The notes under the pieces were generated by a model that was not told the origin of the DNA, made no database searches, and saw only the letters and a program-made list of their open reading frames with translations. A DNA stretch of 64,000 bases from Marsupella aquatica (Eukaryota > Marchantiophyta). Positions within the stretch are counted from its first letter, which is position 1. Every line of letters begins with the position of its first letter. The translations under genes and the position numbers were made by a program. This document shows, piece by piece, positions 22,911 through 35,100 of the stretch. The stretch lies in assembly GCA_973895155.1 (NCBI GenBank), contig OZ316896.1:14880001-14944000 (forward strand). The letters are read 5' to 3'.

Positions 22911-23345
22911 AAGGTCACTGGTATCAGATTTGGAAACAAAAAATCTTCAAGTATGGGGGGGGTGGGGGGTGGGTGTTCTTTGAATGAAATGGAATACAGT
23001 TATTGATGGAAACTACTAGAGTAGGATATATGGAATGAACGGTATATGTGCTTTTTGAACTGTATATGCTCAGTTTAGATGGTATAAAATAAATTTCCCT
23101 TTATTTTGATTGTGTAACAATATGGTGTGGGGCCTATTTTCGGCTCCCCATTGGCTGAATTGAAGTGGATGTTAATTTAGAAGGGATGCTATTTTAAAAG
23201 GTCCAAATGCTATGTATGCCATTCAAAAACTGTACATAATGTTCTGGTCGTGTATCCCAATCGTGTATTCCATCATATTCTGCACCCCCACCCCCAGACT
23301 TGCCTATTTTTCGTTTCCAAATCTGAAATAGCTTGACCCTAAAAC
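22911..23345. mobile_element. Fold-back element with ~140-bp arms
   Basis: Left arm 22911-23060 (ATCAGATTTGGAAACAAAAA, then a G-rich run, then ATGGAATACA) matches the reverse complement of 23200-23345 (TTCAGATTTGGAAACGAAAA, G-rich run, ATGGAATACA). The central ~140 bases are unique. No transposase frame is present. Confidence 0.65.
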
Positions 23346-24359
23346 TTTTCTAGAGCATGCTTTACAACCACATACATACAGAATTTGGGATGAGGGTCCA
23401 ATCTGTATCAAATGAAATATTGGAGTCCATCATGGCAGGTTTTACACCAACGGGGGCTTGAACTTTCATGAAATATGGCTGTGTATGTTTTAGGGCATTT
23501 ATTTTCTCCAATACATAATTGCTTTGAAAAGTATATCATGCAATGACCCATCAATCTAGGCATATGAAACTCAAGTCCAAAAGGTTTTACTATGTAAAAC
23601 AGAAGCAAAATTTGAGAGTCTTTGCATGACTTAAAATCCTGGCATCTTAACCTCTTGTTGCCTTACACATTAATGCATGACCTTAATTGTTAACTACTTC
23701 TTTCATTGTAGCACATTCTGACTATGTTAGGTGTTTTTAGGCATCCAAACCATTACAAGGTAACAAGTTAGAAACTAGATTTAGTTGAGTGGCATCTTAC
23801 TAGCTTTGCACAATATGGGGTAGGTTTCACTTTGAGAGAGTATCTTTCTGCATAATTGTTTAGCATTATGCCTTTATCAACACTAGTTTACACTCAGAGT
23901 TTTTGGACAGAACGTCTGGATTAATCATAACTTAAATATCTTATATTTGTCTAAACAATGAACATGGATTCCAAAAGGAGGTAGAGGGATGGGCAAGCAT
24001 AGTGTCTCCAGAAAACATGATAAACTTAATCAATGATCAGTCACCCATTTTCTCAGAGCAAGCAATCCATATGTTTTTATTAGCTTGTCCTGCTAAAGCT
24101 TGACCCCCATACCTACCATTGCATGAAGTTCTAAACTTAGCCTTGAACTAATATAGTTTACCCCCATTTGTACTCTAGGCTAAAGAGGGCTCTTCTTTCG
24201 CCTTTTTGACAAGTTGTTTGGATTCTTCTATTTTATTAGTAAGTTCAACAACTGACTCATAACAATGAATTGTCAAAACTGGGATTGCCACTAGATTTTT
24301 ACAAGTTATCACAATGCCATTGTTTTTGTTTTTGGTTTAAGAAAATTAACCTAGATTAG
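23346..24359. other. Intergenic, nothing recognised
   Basis: AT-rich spacer between inverted-repeat elements. No coding or RNA signal was seen. Confidence 0.35.
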
Positions 24360-24366
24360 CTCCTTC

Positions 24367-24595
24367 ACATCCAATGGCTCTCATTGCACCAGGTCCTGCA
24401 ATCCGATGTGTTTAGTCTCCCTCAAGGTGACTTTGACCACCCTCAGCAGGACAAAGGCAGTGGTCATGTGTAGGATGGGAGGACAGCTAGGACCACCATT
24501 GGTCAACTGGCCCAAGGGTGGTCAAAGTCATATTGAGGGAGACCTGGGGCTCCGACCGCAAAACTGAGTGCAATGACAACCAATGGATGTGCATA
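24367..24595. mobile_element. Short inverted-repeat element
   Basis: CACATCCAATGG...TCTCCCTCAAGG...GACTTTGACCACCCT at 24367-24442 pairs with 24514-24593, whose reverse complement reads CACATCCATTGG...TCTCCCTCAATA...GACTTTGACCACCCT. Arms of about 78 bases around a 70-base loop form a MITE-like hairpin. Confidence 0.65.
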
Positions 24596-24796
24596 GAAAA
24601 CCATTGAGATAAATAGAAACACCAGTGGCAAGGTATGTATGTTTTGTATTTTTTGGTGCTTTATGAAATTGATGCACATTAATCCAAATTTGGATCAAGG
24701 TATTATGAACCCTCTTCTCTACTTTAGCCACTAGTAAAATCACAAAATCAGTAGGGACTTTAAATGTATTAATATGAGGGCAATAACAGCCCCTCA

Positions 24797-25382
24797 AAAC
24801 TCAAGCTAATGCCTCATTGGGGGCGGGGTGGGGGCTTTGGCTCACACTGTGCTATTACCAGGGATATATATATATATATCCTAAACCTTCCAGAAAACCT
24901 ATACTTTGTCAAACTATCTGTTGAACCAAAAACAAGAAATAAAGTAGGCATCCAGAAAACTTTGCAGTAAGGACTAAAGAAATAAAATAGCTGACTTCCA
25001 GAAAACTTTGCTGCAAGAAAAGCTTCATTTTGCACCCTCTAATTAATGCAGTCACTCATGGGAGGGCCTTACCTTACACTTTACTCCAATTTAACAAGAC
25101 ATTTTGGCAGTCTGACAGTTACTAGGCTGTCATCCTATTTTGTCAGATTATATACTTTGCACTCATTTTAGTTTCAGTAGTACTTTACCATCATTTTTAA
25201 CCATGGTTAGTAACACTAACTCAGATGATCTCAAAATGATCAAACGGTGCATTCAGGTTAGTCATTTGACAAAGTATAGGTTTTTTTGGAAGGTTTAGTA
25301 CATACAAATCCCTGGTAACAGAACAGTGTGAGCCAAACCCCCCCCCCCCCCACCCCACCCCAATGAGGCTTTAGCTTGAGGA
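24797..25382. mobile_element. Fold-back element with ~125-bp arms
   Basis: Bases 24800-24926 (GCCTCATTGGGGGCGGGGTG, GGCTCACACTGT, ACCAGGGAT, CTAAACCTTCCA, CCTATACTTTGTCAAA) are the imperfect reverse complement of 25257-25380. One arm has a C14 homopolymer, the other an AT dinucleotide run (24865-24880). The interior is about 330 bases without a coding frame. Confidence 0.75.
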
Positions 25383-25772
25383 GAGGCATCTTGATCATTT
25401 TGACTAACCTTAATCCAAAATTATGATCATTTTGAGTCACACTGTAAAGCCTGAGGCCCACTATTCTAATAGAGTCACACTATAAAGCCTGAGGCACATT
25501 ATTCTAATAGAGTGCCCGATGGCCCATTATTGGAATACAGTGCCTCCCATGCCCCTTTTTTCGAATTCAGTGCGCTGAGTTGAGTTGGGGCGAAGACGCT
25601 AGTCGAATGTTTTTGGACCCATTTTCTCCCGTGTGAATGGAATTGGTAGTGAACCATCAAGGCATTCCTCTGTCCTCCGAATTTGGCAAATTGAAGAACA
25701 GGAAGAGAGAAAGGAAACAAAGAAGAGAAAGGAAATCATCTGCCTCTTGGTGGTGGAGCAACGGACGTGCCC
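25383..25772. other. Upstream region of the FHIT-like gene
   Basis: Contains a duplicated phrase around CACACTRTAAAGCCTGAGGC (about 25438 and 25476), then a purine-rich tract at 25680-25740. No TATA box stands out. Confidence 0.35.
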
Positions 25773-27819
25773 ATGCGCCACCATCTTCTCACCGTGGCCC
25801 GGCCGACTTACTACAGAGCTCTTCATCTGATCCCGCAACGCAACCCCCACTGCTGCCAACCCTGCACGGCGTGGGCTCTTTCGGTTCCTTCTCCTCCTCT
25901 AGCTCAGAAGTTTTCAGCTCGTGGGGGGGTGAGGTCGTTTCTTCATCTCAAACGCAACCAAGAACGAGCTACTTGTGGGAGTTTCAGAATGTGCTCTGTA
26001 GACACGGCTCCCTCGGCACAGGTGGGTAGTCTCGTGGTCTCTTGATGAGGGCCTCTTCGTGACATAGAATTTAGAGTAGGGTTCATGGCGTTTTGCGTGT
26101 CATTGTCTTGTTCACTCACAAACATCTGGCTTGGAATTCATGTGGCGCATTTAGTCACAGCCTACCCAAATTTGTCCAAATTGATCGGTTTCCTGTTTTT
26201 GTCTTCGAATAGATGTTGTGGCTTCAATGAGTGGATGGGTGGAGTTCTATGTGAATTCTCTCTGTCATTAATCTCGTCGAGGCTCTGCCCGAGGATAGTG
26301 AGGTGCTTGCCGAAAACAGGATGTAGAATTGTTTTCTGGCTGTGTACGCTGTTTTACTAGTCAAAGTATGTCTGTGCGTGGGGTGGTGGAGGGGGTGGTG
26401 GGGAACAGAACTAAGCTGACAATGGAGTCCTTTCTGTCAGAAACTGAAAGAAGCACATTCAAAGTGAGTCTGTTCCTTATAATGAACACAAAGGTAACAT
26501 GAAAGACTGCTGTCAATGAAGGAATTAATTCATCGAGAGTTGTGGGCTGTCAGGGATTCCAATTTGGACCCTACAAGATTGGTCCGGAGGAGATCTTTCT
26601 GACTACGAAGCTCAGCTTTGCCTTTGTGAATCTTCGACCAGTCGTTCCGGGTAAGGGTTTTGCTCCATAGTTGTAACTGTCTGTACTGAACTTAGCGAGC
26701 TGTCTTTGAAAATTTGTCTCTTATACCATTGAGGAGTTCTGAAGCTGCCTGTTTCTGTTGACACTGTTGATATGTGCTGTGCAGGTCATATCCTTTATGA
26801 ATGGATACGTGTTGCATCTAGTGCGTAGGTTGAGCCTCAAACTGCCTGCGATAACCTTCTCTCCCTGCCTAGTGCAGAATCTTTTAACGGGTTAAGGTCG
26901 GGCCGATTACCAGTCTGTTCCACTTGTGGGTTGGATTATATGAGGCTTTGGCATGTGGAGGGTTCTAATAACGGTTTTTTCATTTCTGACTCTTGACGCG
27001 AGAGATGTTAAGTGCTAAGCCCAAGATTGTGAACCCTTGACAAGAGCAAACATGTTTTGGTTTGTCCACAACGGCTGGTGGCACGCTTCGTCGATCTCAC
27101 TGCGGAAGAAGTAACGGATCTTTGGCTCACCGCCCAGCGAGTGGGTCCAAAATTGGAATCCTTTTTTGATGGATCTTCTTTGACTTTGGCTATTCAGGTG
27201 CAATCCAGAAACTTTCCCAGTTTTTCAGAATGTCTAGAGCAATCATAGTAGGACAAAGTTCTGGAAAGCCTTCGAAATATTTCTGTTGCAGGTAAACAGT
27301 GTTGACATCGGAAGTTACGATGCTGGTGCCCATGCAGGATGGACCCGAAGCTGGGCAAACCGTTCCACATGTTCATGTCCATATTCTACCCAGGAAAAAG
27401 GCAGATTTTAAAAACAATGATGAGATATACGATGAGGTATCGACGTTCCGTTTCTCTCTTCTGTTTCGTTTACTGCTTGCTCATACAATGTTGCGGGACT
27501 TGCCTTTACTTTCCTCTGCGCTGATGAACTAGCAGTCGTGAACGTTTATTTTCTTATAAATTGCGAGTATCATTTCTGAGCGAAAGATAGAATGTTTAAG
27601 ATGGATCGAAATCTTAGTCGTTCACCTTTTCTATGTGCAAGACTTGTGATACAAGTGGTGCTATGGAGCTCAGTTATTGAACTATGGTTTGCAAAACTTT
27701 GTCAGATTGATAAGAAAGAGCAAGAGCTAGGAGACACACTGAATTTGGATCAGGAGAGGAAAGACAGGACGCCGGAAGTGATGCACCTGGAAGCTACTAC
27801 GCTCAGAGCATTGTTTTAA
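25773..27819 (+). CDS. FHIT: FHIT-type HIT hydrolase (Ap3A hydrolase)
   Basis: Exons: 25773-26021, 26554-26650, 26785-26787 (3 nt), 27052-27197, 27338-27436, 27706-27819 (235 codons). The core matches plant [79 protein letters not shown] and the HIT signature HVHVHILPR with catalytic histidine. FHIT proteins split diadenosine triphosphate to AMP and ADP. Joining PG to HVLVCP requires a 3-base exon followed by an AT-AC (U12-type) intron. From the ATG at 25773 a 72-residue extension precedes a second in-frame ATG (25989). It is rich in Arg, His and Ser with a single acidic residue, like an organelle targeting peptide. Starting at 25989 would give 163 residues, close to a cytosolic FHIT. The core is secure; the start is open. 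Confidence 0.88.
26788..27051 (+). other. U12-type AT-AC intron in the FHIT gene
   Basis: The intron begins ATATCCTTT, a full match to the minor-spliceosome donor. It ends in AC, and carries CCCTTGAC at 27034-27041, close to the U12 branch consensus TTCCTTRAC, with the branch adenine 11 nt before the end. Removing it restores GGT CAT GTT TTG, the conserved Gly-His-Val-Leu of the family. No GT-AG alternative keeps the frame. Confidence 0.85.
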
Positions 27820-30214
27820 GTCCCGTCCGCCAAAATCGCTTAGGGTCTTGTGGTCTTGATCAGTATGTTTAGCTTTCCAAGTGTAGCATCCTGGATTACT
27901 TTACGCACGCTATATAGCTTCCAATTTCTAAATAGCAAATTGAGCCAATGCTTTAGTCAATGGTTGGAAGAACAATTGACGTAGAGAGCCAATTTTTTGA
28001 ACTTCAATTTGGAAGTATGGTTGTAATTTGGCGTCATTTCCATAGACTTGCAACCTGCGAAAGATATTTGAAAGCATAAGAAATGAGAAAGAACAGAACA
28101 AAGCTCGAAACAGCATGCGCATGAATTCTTGTTGTTTTTTGATAAATATTTGCGCCAAGCACTTGCATTCATTCTTAGGATGGGATAACAGTCTTCTTGT
28201 CGTCGTGGTATTTTCTTTTGGGTCTCAAAATGTTCTTCTAAGAATGATTTGTCAAAAGCTATTGACGCGACTTTTGTATGACTTTATGAGATGTCGACTG
28301 TCCTCTGTGTATACTCTGGTATGGCAGCCTGTGCTTTTATTTCCATCTTGAATCGGAGTGGATTGTCAAAAGCTATTGACGCGACTTTTGTATGACTATA
28401 TGTCACTCCCTCTTCAAGGATTTGACAGAAAGAAGTAGGAGGATTGAATGACAAGCTGCACGACATTTCTAGAGAAATCATACACTGGCTCCCTGCATGC
28501 TGGAGCTGGGATTGGTGCAAACCTCCTGTACATGCACAGAAGCCCAAGCCCGAGCCCAGCGTCCAATGTGTTCCCTCCCACGTTAGCCAGGCCAAGTCTC
28601 AGATTTAATAGTCCTTGTGGGATTTGCTTGCTGGTAACGGATGTCATGGTTGCCTGTTTGATTTCTCGTCCAAGCATAGAAATGGTTCTTCTAATGAGGT
28701 ATTGTGTTCGACATATACCCTGTTCTCGTCGTCCCCTTGATATTTGTTATGACCTGTTTTCCTGAATCTCTTTTCTCTCACATTGATGAAAGGATTGGAA
28801 TGGTCCTCCTGCACACTGAAAGCTAATCGTCCTGAGTGATCCCAGTACGCTCCAGTTTGACCATATCGTAAACAAGCCTTGTACCGAGTTTAATTTTCAA
28901 GGAAGTTTCAATAACTTTGTTAAAGAGCGATCATTTTGACGTGCGAGTTGAGATCATTGTGAGATTATTATGAGTGAGAGAGATTATTATGAGTGAGAGA
29001 GAGAGATTATTATGAGTGAGAGAGATTATTATGAGTGAGAGAGATTATATAGGTTTCTTGACTTGTCATCTCAATGAATCATCGTTGAACATTAAGAGAG
29101 TGCTCTTCTGATGAAAGAGGGAAATGTTCTTCATGGCATGGACAACTCCTTGAATATTTAGAGAATGCTCTTCTGATGGAAGAGGCAACTGTTCTTGGCA
29201 TGGACAACTAGGCTCACAAATTGACAAATAATTGCAAATAGCTACCCGCAAATGCAGATGAGCTGATTCTTAATATTCATTGACAATTGCTTACAGAGGT
29301 GAGTAGCACGAGAGCCATTTTAAGCTCTTGCAAAGAATGCATGCGAACAGCAAGTCTCACTAAGATTTACTAGAATATGTTGTCGTGCAAGGCTGCTTCC
29401 GAAATATCGAACACTGCCATGTACACCCAAACCACCAAAATTTGAAGGAAGGAAAATGTTCGAGGAGGCAGAATGGATGACGACACTAATTGATGCCTTC
29501 AAATATCCGCTGAGCCAAGTACCTAGCTACGGTTCTCATCTTGTACATCTAAAAACGAAGCTGTCGTAAGACACAACATTTTTAGCTCCCCAGACACCTC
29601 CAAAACTCAGGACGCCAGTTACGGCATGAAGAAGGTGCCAGTTGAGAGTTTTCCGGAGTAGACATCAGGAACTGCTGATACTGTTAATACAGTGCTGCCT
29701 GCGTCACTCTGCAAGCCTGTGTTCTGTCCACTCGATGTCTGGTGGTCAAGCCTGGTTGATAGATCTTCAGCCGTGTAGAGTTTGCGGCACATCTCCAGTA
29801 GAGCCAAATGGTGACTGAAAGGGATGCATTTATATGTACAACTGCGAGGGGTATGCTTATGGGAGCACCCCTCCCCTACATGGCTGAATTTAGACGGGAA
29901 GTTCTTCAGTGCAATAAGAAATAGTCGCTTGACCTTTCCAGGATTTCCACGGCCGACACTTCATTGCGGATGAATATCTGCATCAGTAAGTTCCGAGATG
30001 GAAACTGAAGTCAGTGGTATACATCTATTCAGATTTCATCAGAAAATAATTTACAAACGAGGCTATATAACACTTATATTGGGACAGTCGAATTCAATGC
30101 AAGCGTAAGTTTTATCAGAAGAGACCCAATGACCTACACTTACAAAGAGTCGCTATAACTAAACTGAGTCTTGAAGGACACGACCCCCACACAGAACAAC
30201 AGGAAGGAGGAATC
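27820..30214. other. Spacer between FHIT (+) and TBP (-) 3' ends
   Basis: Convergent gene ends. A 34-base phrase beginning TGTCAAAAGCTATTGACGCG is repeated at about 28251 and 28365. A 19-base purine-rich minisatellite lies at 28961-29047. Two ~64-base tandem copies with GCTCTTCTGATG(A/G)AAGAGG lie at 29086-29212. A minus-strand frame at 29807-29619 has protein-like composition but no recognised motif. Confidence 0.45.
28961..29047. repeat. 19-bp purine-rich minisatellite
   Basis: The unit GATTATTATGAGTGAGAGA is repeated about 4.5 times, with one spacing lengthened by GAGA. Confidence 0.85.
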
Positions 30215-33097
30215 TCACCACTGCTGGATCTTTCTAAACTCTGACAATACAGGATAGATATTTTCGAAAGCCTCGTAAATTTCGTCCCTTACCTGGAAAA
30301 ACAGTACGCATTTCAATTAGCCACATTATGCGTGTAAAGTAGAAGTCCGGAAATTTTCTCAAAGCACCATGAGGGGCAGATGACTGGTGCGATAACTCAA
30401 TATATTTCTGGTCCACACCTTGATTTTAGACCACACTGCCAAGATTGACGAATGCAACACAGCAACCATAACCGCATCATGCAAACTGTAAAAAACCACG
30501 AGTAGAACGAATTACCTTGGCACCCGTTAACACAATCTTCCCTGACACAAAGATGAGCAGGACAATCTTTGGTTGCTTCATTCTGTAAATCAACCCAGGA
30601 AACAGCTCGGGCTCATACTGCGGAAACACCCACCAACACGGTCAACGGAGCTCTGAAGAGTCACATTGAGGTAATCCACACACGCAAATTATCATCCTCT
30701 CCTGGGTTCCCAATAAAGTCCATCCTCTTGAAATGCTTTCAGAAGATTACTTACACTAGAAAAGTGACCGTGGGCATATGCCAAACCTTCCAATCTGATG
30801 GGAAACTTCACGTCGCAAGACGCCACAATATTCTGGATTTTAAAGTCCTGCAAACCGTTTGAGGCTAGGTGAGCTACACACCTGATAAGTTCACCTTCAA
30901 CCACTCAAACAATATCCAAAGCACTTCACATCAATTCGAAAGAGGGCAGGGAATTATAGAGGTAAGATTGTATTTGTACCTTGAATTGTGCGGGAAATCC
31001 CAGCTTTTGGATGATGCGTGCATACTGCAGCCTCCATAGCAATGACGCCCGATGTTAAAATTCTAATTGATAGTAAGCTGTATCATCTTTCCACATAGAA
31101 AGCACGTTTCTCACTTAAGCCTCTGACAATCATAAAAAATATCACCTTTCTAGCTGCCAGCTTTGATTGCTGTTCGCTTTTAGCACCAGTGCAAACCTGC
31201 AAAGCCATAGCCAAATTAATGATCAATGATGCCGCTATCCTGTCACCAATTACCAGACTATGACGGATAAGAAACAACACATTCTCGAGTTGCCAACGTG
31301 AGGTATGCCCAGGAGTGCTTCAAACGCTCCGGTGATACGTAAAACGGTGCAGCGAGGAAGGAAATCGAAGTTCAGAAAAGATTTCACGGGCAAGTATGTT
31401 CCTTACCATCTTCCCTGATGCAAAAATGAGAGCGGTCGTCTTTGGTTCTCTAATCCGCATGATTACAGCAGCAAAACGCTGTTCAAAACCCAAACCGAAC
31501 TAAGCTTAACAAGATATCATCATTCCTGAGTTCGTTGAAAGAAGGAAAGATGTGAAGTATACCAACTCATCACCGGATAAAACTTTGAAATCTTACATGG
31601 AGCGGCATAGAATCTTAGACACAGTTGGCTCCACACTGAACCGCTGACTAAATTTACTGTGACTATAGGACTATGGGGGCACGTCACCAAGTCACATGCT
31701 ACATACCGCAATGTCAAAAGTCTCGAGCCTCAAGACATCCTGGCTGTTACGTCACGATTATCAGTAGATCTCTTGCTAATAAAAGATTTGAAGGCATGAG
31801 TATGAGCATACTTTTGGGTTGTACTCGGCATTTCTTGCGTGCAAAGCAATTGTCTTGAGTTCCAGCTTGCAATCCATGTTCACCGTGGAGACAACATTCC
31901 TGTTGGGAACATTTCATCAGCCAACTAGGGAAATGATGACGCTGACTGAATATCGGCCTCCCTCAATGATCATCTGGCATATTTCTATTGAATGTCACAT
32001 TTTCAGTGACCAGTCGTGACCTTCGTTGATTCGATGTACAGCGGGCTGCTAAATATTAACGTTCAAAAATGAGAGGGAAGCTTGTTGATCGGTGGGTACT
32101 CAGTGTAGCACAACAATACAGAGGTACATCAAGAAGGAAAAGCCATCATGCAAAACGCGTCTGACAGAGACGTAGGATCCTTACACACATTGACATACAG
32201 ATGGAAAATTAAGTTATGACGTAGAGCAATGCCCACTGGCTAACCCACGCACATTTGTGAGAAACTACGGTAAATCATGGATGCCAAACTTCACGGACCA
32301 CTTTCACCGATACCAATGCCGATGACCGAACTTCTTAATTCTTAATTTGTCATCCAGGCCTGAGTATACGGCAATTAAGAGAAACTACGCTAACATCCCG
32401 AAGATAAAGTAAACTTCGAGCTATATTCATCTGTTAAAGATCTCTGAGGCACACGTGCGAAGGCAACGCAGGCCCATCCTAAATACACATCGGCTTAACC
32501 ACGAGTATGCAGTATGAATTGGAACACCACTCAAAGATCCAAGTCATTCACAACAATGTTCTTCTCCCTCGAACACACAAAAAGAACTGACATGCAATAA
32601 TTAGTCACTTCACTCGGAATGACAGATACCAGGGTGTACCGTTGAGTGGCCACTACAACAGGGCCATCCACGCAATCTCATTTGTACTGAATGTTTTCAG
32701 ATGCAGACAGCCGGTCTTGCTTAACTCACTTACCAGTTTACCTTTAGATGGCTTCTGCTGGGCATAATTATAATCCAAGAGCTACAGGATCCACACGTAC
32801 TTGCATTTGCGAGGATGAGATTGTGCACACAGATCTAGTCGGTGGCGTCGTGGCTACGTATTCTCTTCACGGCTTATCCTTGAGTTACAACCATGTACTG
32901 TGGTCTGGGATAAACACTCTCTAGCTGACTGCCCAAAACTAAAAGCACAAAGTCAACTGGAAGACCTGGGGTTAACTTCAGGCTTAATCATTCTCCCCCA
33001 GCTGGTCTGGAGGTACTTACTGGAGGGTTGGAATAATCCCTGAAGGGTGCTTGGCAAGATCCACGGGCTGGCTACCTTCCAGCGTAAGCTCTGCCAT
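30215..33097 (-). CDS. TBP: TATA-binding protein
   Basis: Eight exons join perfectly to 201 residues: 33097-33021, 31899-31812, 31478-31407, 31196-31146, 31024-30980, 30847-30755, 30617-30516, 30292-30215. TBP is the core subunit of TFIID and also serves RNA polymerases I and III. The N-terminus is short ([20 protein letters not shown]), as in plants. The two imperfect repeats of the saddle follow: [20 protein letters not shown] ... [20 protein letters not shown], and [20 protein letters not shown] ... [20 protein letters not shown]. The DNA-bending phenylalanine positions (RFAAVIM, LIFASG, ELFPGL, LIFVSG) are kept. The C-terminus is SEFRKIQQW. Intron 1 is about 1.1 kb; the others are 130-410 bases. 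Length and residues match the family, with no sign of decay. Confidence 0.97.
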
Positions 33098-35100
33098 ACA
33101 GGCTGATCTTGACAAGCGCGACTAGCGGATGTTGGTCTGCAAATTACAAACTCATATGTGTGAACTTCTGGGTACATGCTCATGCGTGCAATTCAGTACA
33201 CGGCGATACGTACAAAAGGAGTGCAATCATCTATGCCTCAAAATTAGGCACAAGCAACCGGTGCGGCAGGGACGATGGTCTGCAACTGTGAAACGTAGCC
33301 AAAGAGTGACATCTTTAGACCCAGGCATATAACCGGATCGAGAATACATCATGATTGCTAACTGACTTTGTTCACCTTCGCAAATCAACTAAGCCACCGC
33401 TAAGAGGGAGCTCTCCCCCTACCCACTAAGACGACTTCAAAGAACTCATTTCCATACTACACCCAACACACCCATTCAACCTAATAACTACCGGGACTTT
33501 CGTAAGTCAAAATCATCGTCATTGTGCGGGCCGCATATGGAAGACAGCCTGCTAGTGAAGACAACCTGACTAATGCAAGTGGAAAACGCCCTCACGAAGA
33601 CGAAATACACCCTGAATAGCGAAGATGGAAGCCAACCTCACTATTGACCATGGAGGACATCGTGACTACTAGTGGTGGGGAAATCCTGACTGAAATGACG
33701 ATGAAAGACATCCTCACTAGTGAAGATGGGCGACAGATTCCCATCAATCTTTTCCGTCAAGCGGCAGGACCTCTGCAGGATGATAACATGAAAAAATGGA
33801 GGGTAAGGCACTCACGAGTTCCCTCAAGAAAGCGAGGCCTCTCGTTCCTGCCGTGAATTCCAAGCCGCTAGACAGCCAGATCCCGACCCACGAGGTTGAA
33901 TCAATCCACAGAGAAGTCCGTTAAGAAAGTAGTAGGATGACACCAGATCACGTTCGTTGGCTTCAAGCTCCGATGCCCACCCTGCCCCACCAAAACCTCG
34001 ATCGGAGGGAGGGTGGCGGAAGGCAGGAAAGACGAGGAAGCACCCGACCAGCCTCGGACTAAAAGGGTACGGTTAGAATATCCAGACTAGTCACCCCAAG
34101 CTTGCCAGCCGGCCCAGCCCCACTTCGTGATAAAGCTTCTTCTCAGAACAACTGCCACCACAACTTCTTCCAATTCCTTCCTCTATATAAGACGTCTGTC
34201 ACCACCACTTCCTCCAATTTATCCCTCGACACTTATATACCCGAGTCCAGAGATCGCATGAACGGCCGGAGACGCCAAAGTGCTCACAAAGATCCGTCAA
34301 GATTAGAAGAAGCTTATAAGCATGTCAACCAGCGAGTAGGGCATCAGCGACAGGCGGAGTCGATCCGAAGCGTGAAAGCAGCAGTCTACAACTCTACACT
34401 TTATATAGAGAACCACGCAGGCTCTCGAGGACTTCAAGTTATACGAATCTCTCGCCCTCTGATTGATTCCCGAGCGGGCCGACGACGGATGCAGCAGCAC
34501 CCAGGCAGGGAGAATGTTGTTCGTCCGGTCCGGTCCCTTCCAGGCGGCGAGGGAGCACGTGGTCTCTTCTCCACAGCGAATCTGTGGTCCTCTCTTTCTC
34601 TCTTCTCTCTCTTCGTCCCTCCCGCTTTTTGCTGCTTTCGCTCCCCTTCTTCTCTCCTCCTCTTTATACTAGTGCGGAGCCGGCACTCGCTCCTCTTCTT
34701 CTCTCCTCCTCTTTATACTAGTGCACAGCCGGCACGCTCTTCCTCCGCACTTATATACAGCGAGAAAACAGAGCAATTGATTGACACAGAGCGAGAAGAG
34801 AGCTGTTGTTCGTTGGGGAGCGCGTGGCGCAGAGAGACTCAGCAGACACAGAGAGAGAGAGGGAGGGTAGCAAAATGATCGCTCGAGCGGCCTTCGGGGT
34901 CTTATAGGCGCGGCGAGCGAGGGGCCTGCCGCGGCGGGTGGCAGGGACAAGGAAGGGGGGGATGGCGTGTCGAGGACCGGTGATCGCGATGGAAACAGGG
35001 CGGAAAGGTGAGCGCTGCGCTGAGTCATCAAAAGGAGCGAGGCCGTGTGGCCATGCGCGGGTTTATGCTGTTTATATAAGCTGGCGAGATAGACAGGCTA
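33098..35100 (-). promoter_or_regulatory. TBP leader and promoter region with many TATA-like boxes
   Basis: No gene is supported here. TATA-like motifs in the orientation of the TBP gene occur at 34231-34240 (GTATATAAGT), 34401-34410 (CTATATAAAG with the next base), 34671-34680 and 34711-34720 (both GTATAAAG-type), 34751-34760 (GTATATAAGT-like) and 35071-35080 (TATATAAA). The closest is 1.1 kb from the ATG, so a long or intron-containing leader is likely. The flanking sequence is CT/GA-rich, like a plant leader. Which box is used cannot be told. Confidence 0.45.
34641..34738. repeat. 49-bp tandem duplication containing a TATA-like box
   Basis: CTCCcCTTCTTCTCTCCTCC followed by TCTTTATACTAGTGC and a GAGCCGGCAC-type word is present at 34641 and again at 34690 with few changes. 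Each copy has TATAAAG on the minus strand. Confidence 0.85.

Noticed and set aside
26785-26840. Exon continuing past GTC as GGT CAT ATC CTT TAT
   Set aside because: It reads GHIL by chance but then runs to a TAG with no GT donor; the AT-AC intron fits the family sequence instead.
28284-28765. About 100-codon frames on both strands
   Set aside because: They overlap on opposite strands, have no motif and sit in the spacer after FHIT next to a short direct repeat.
34102-34878. 258-codon plus-strand reading frame
   Set aside because: It lies antisense to the TBP leader and promoter, is low complexity with long Ser/Leu runs from CT-rich DNA, and has no recognisable motif.
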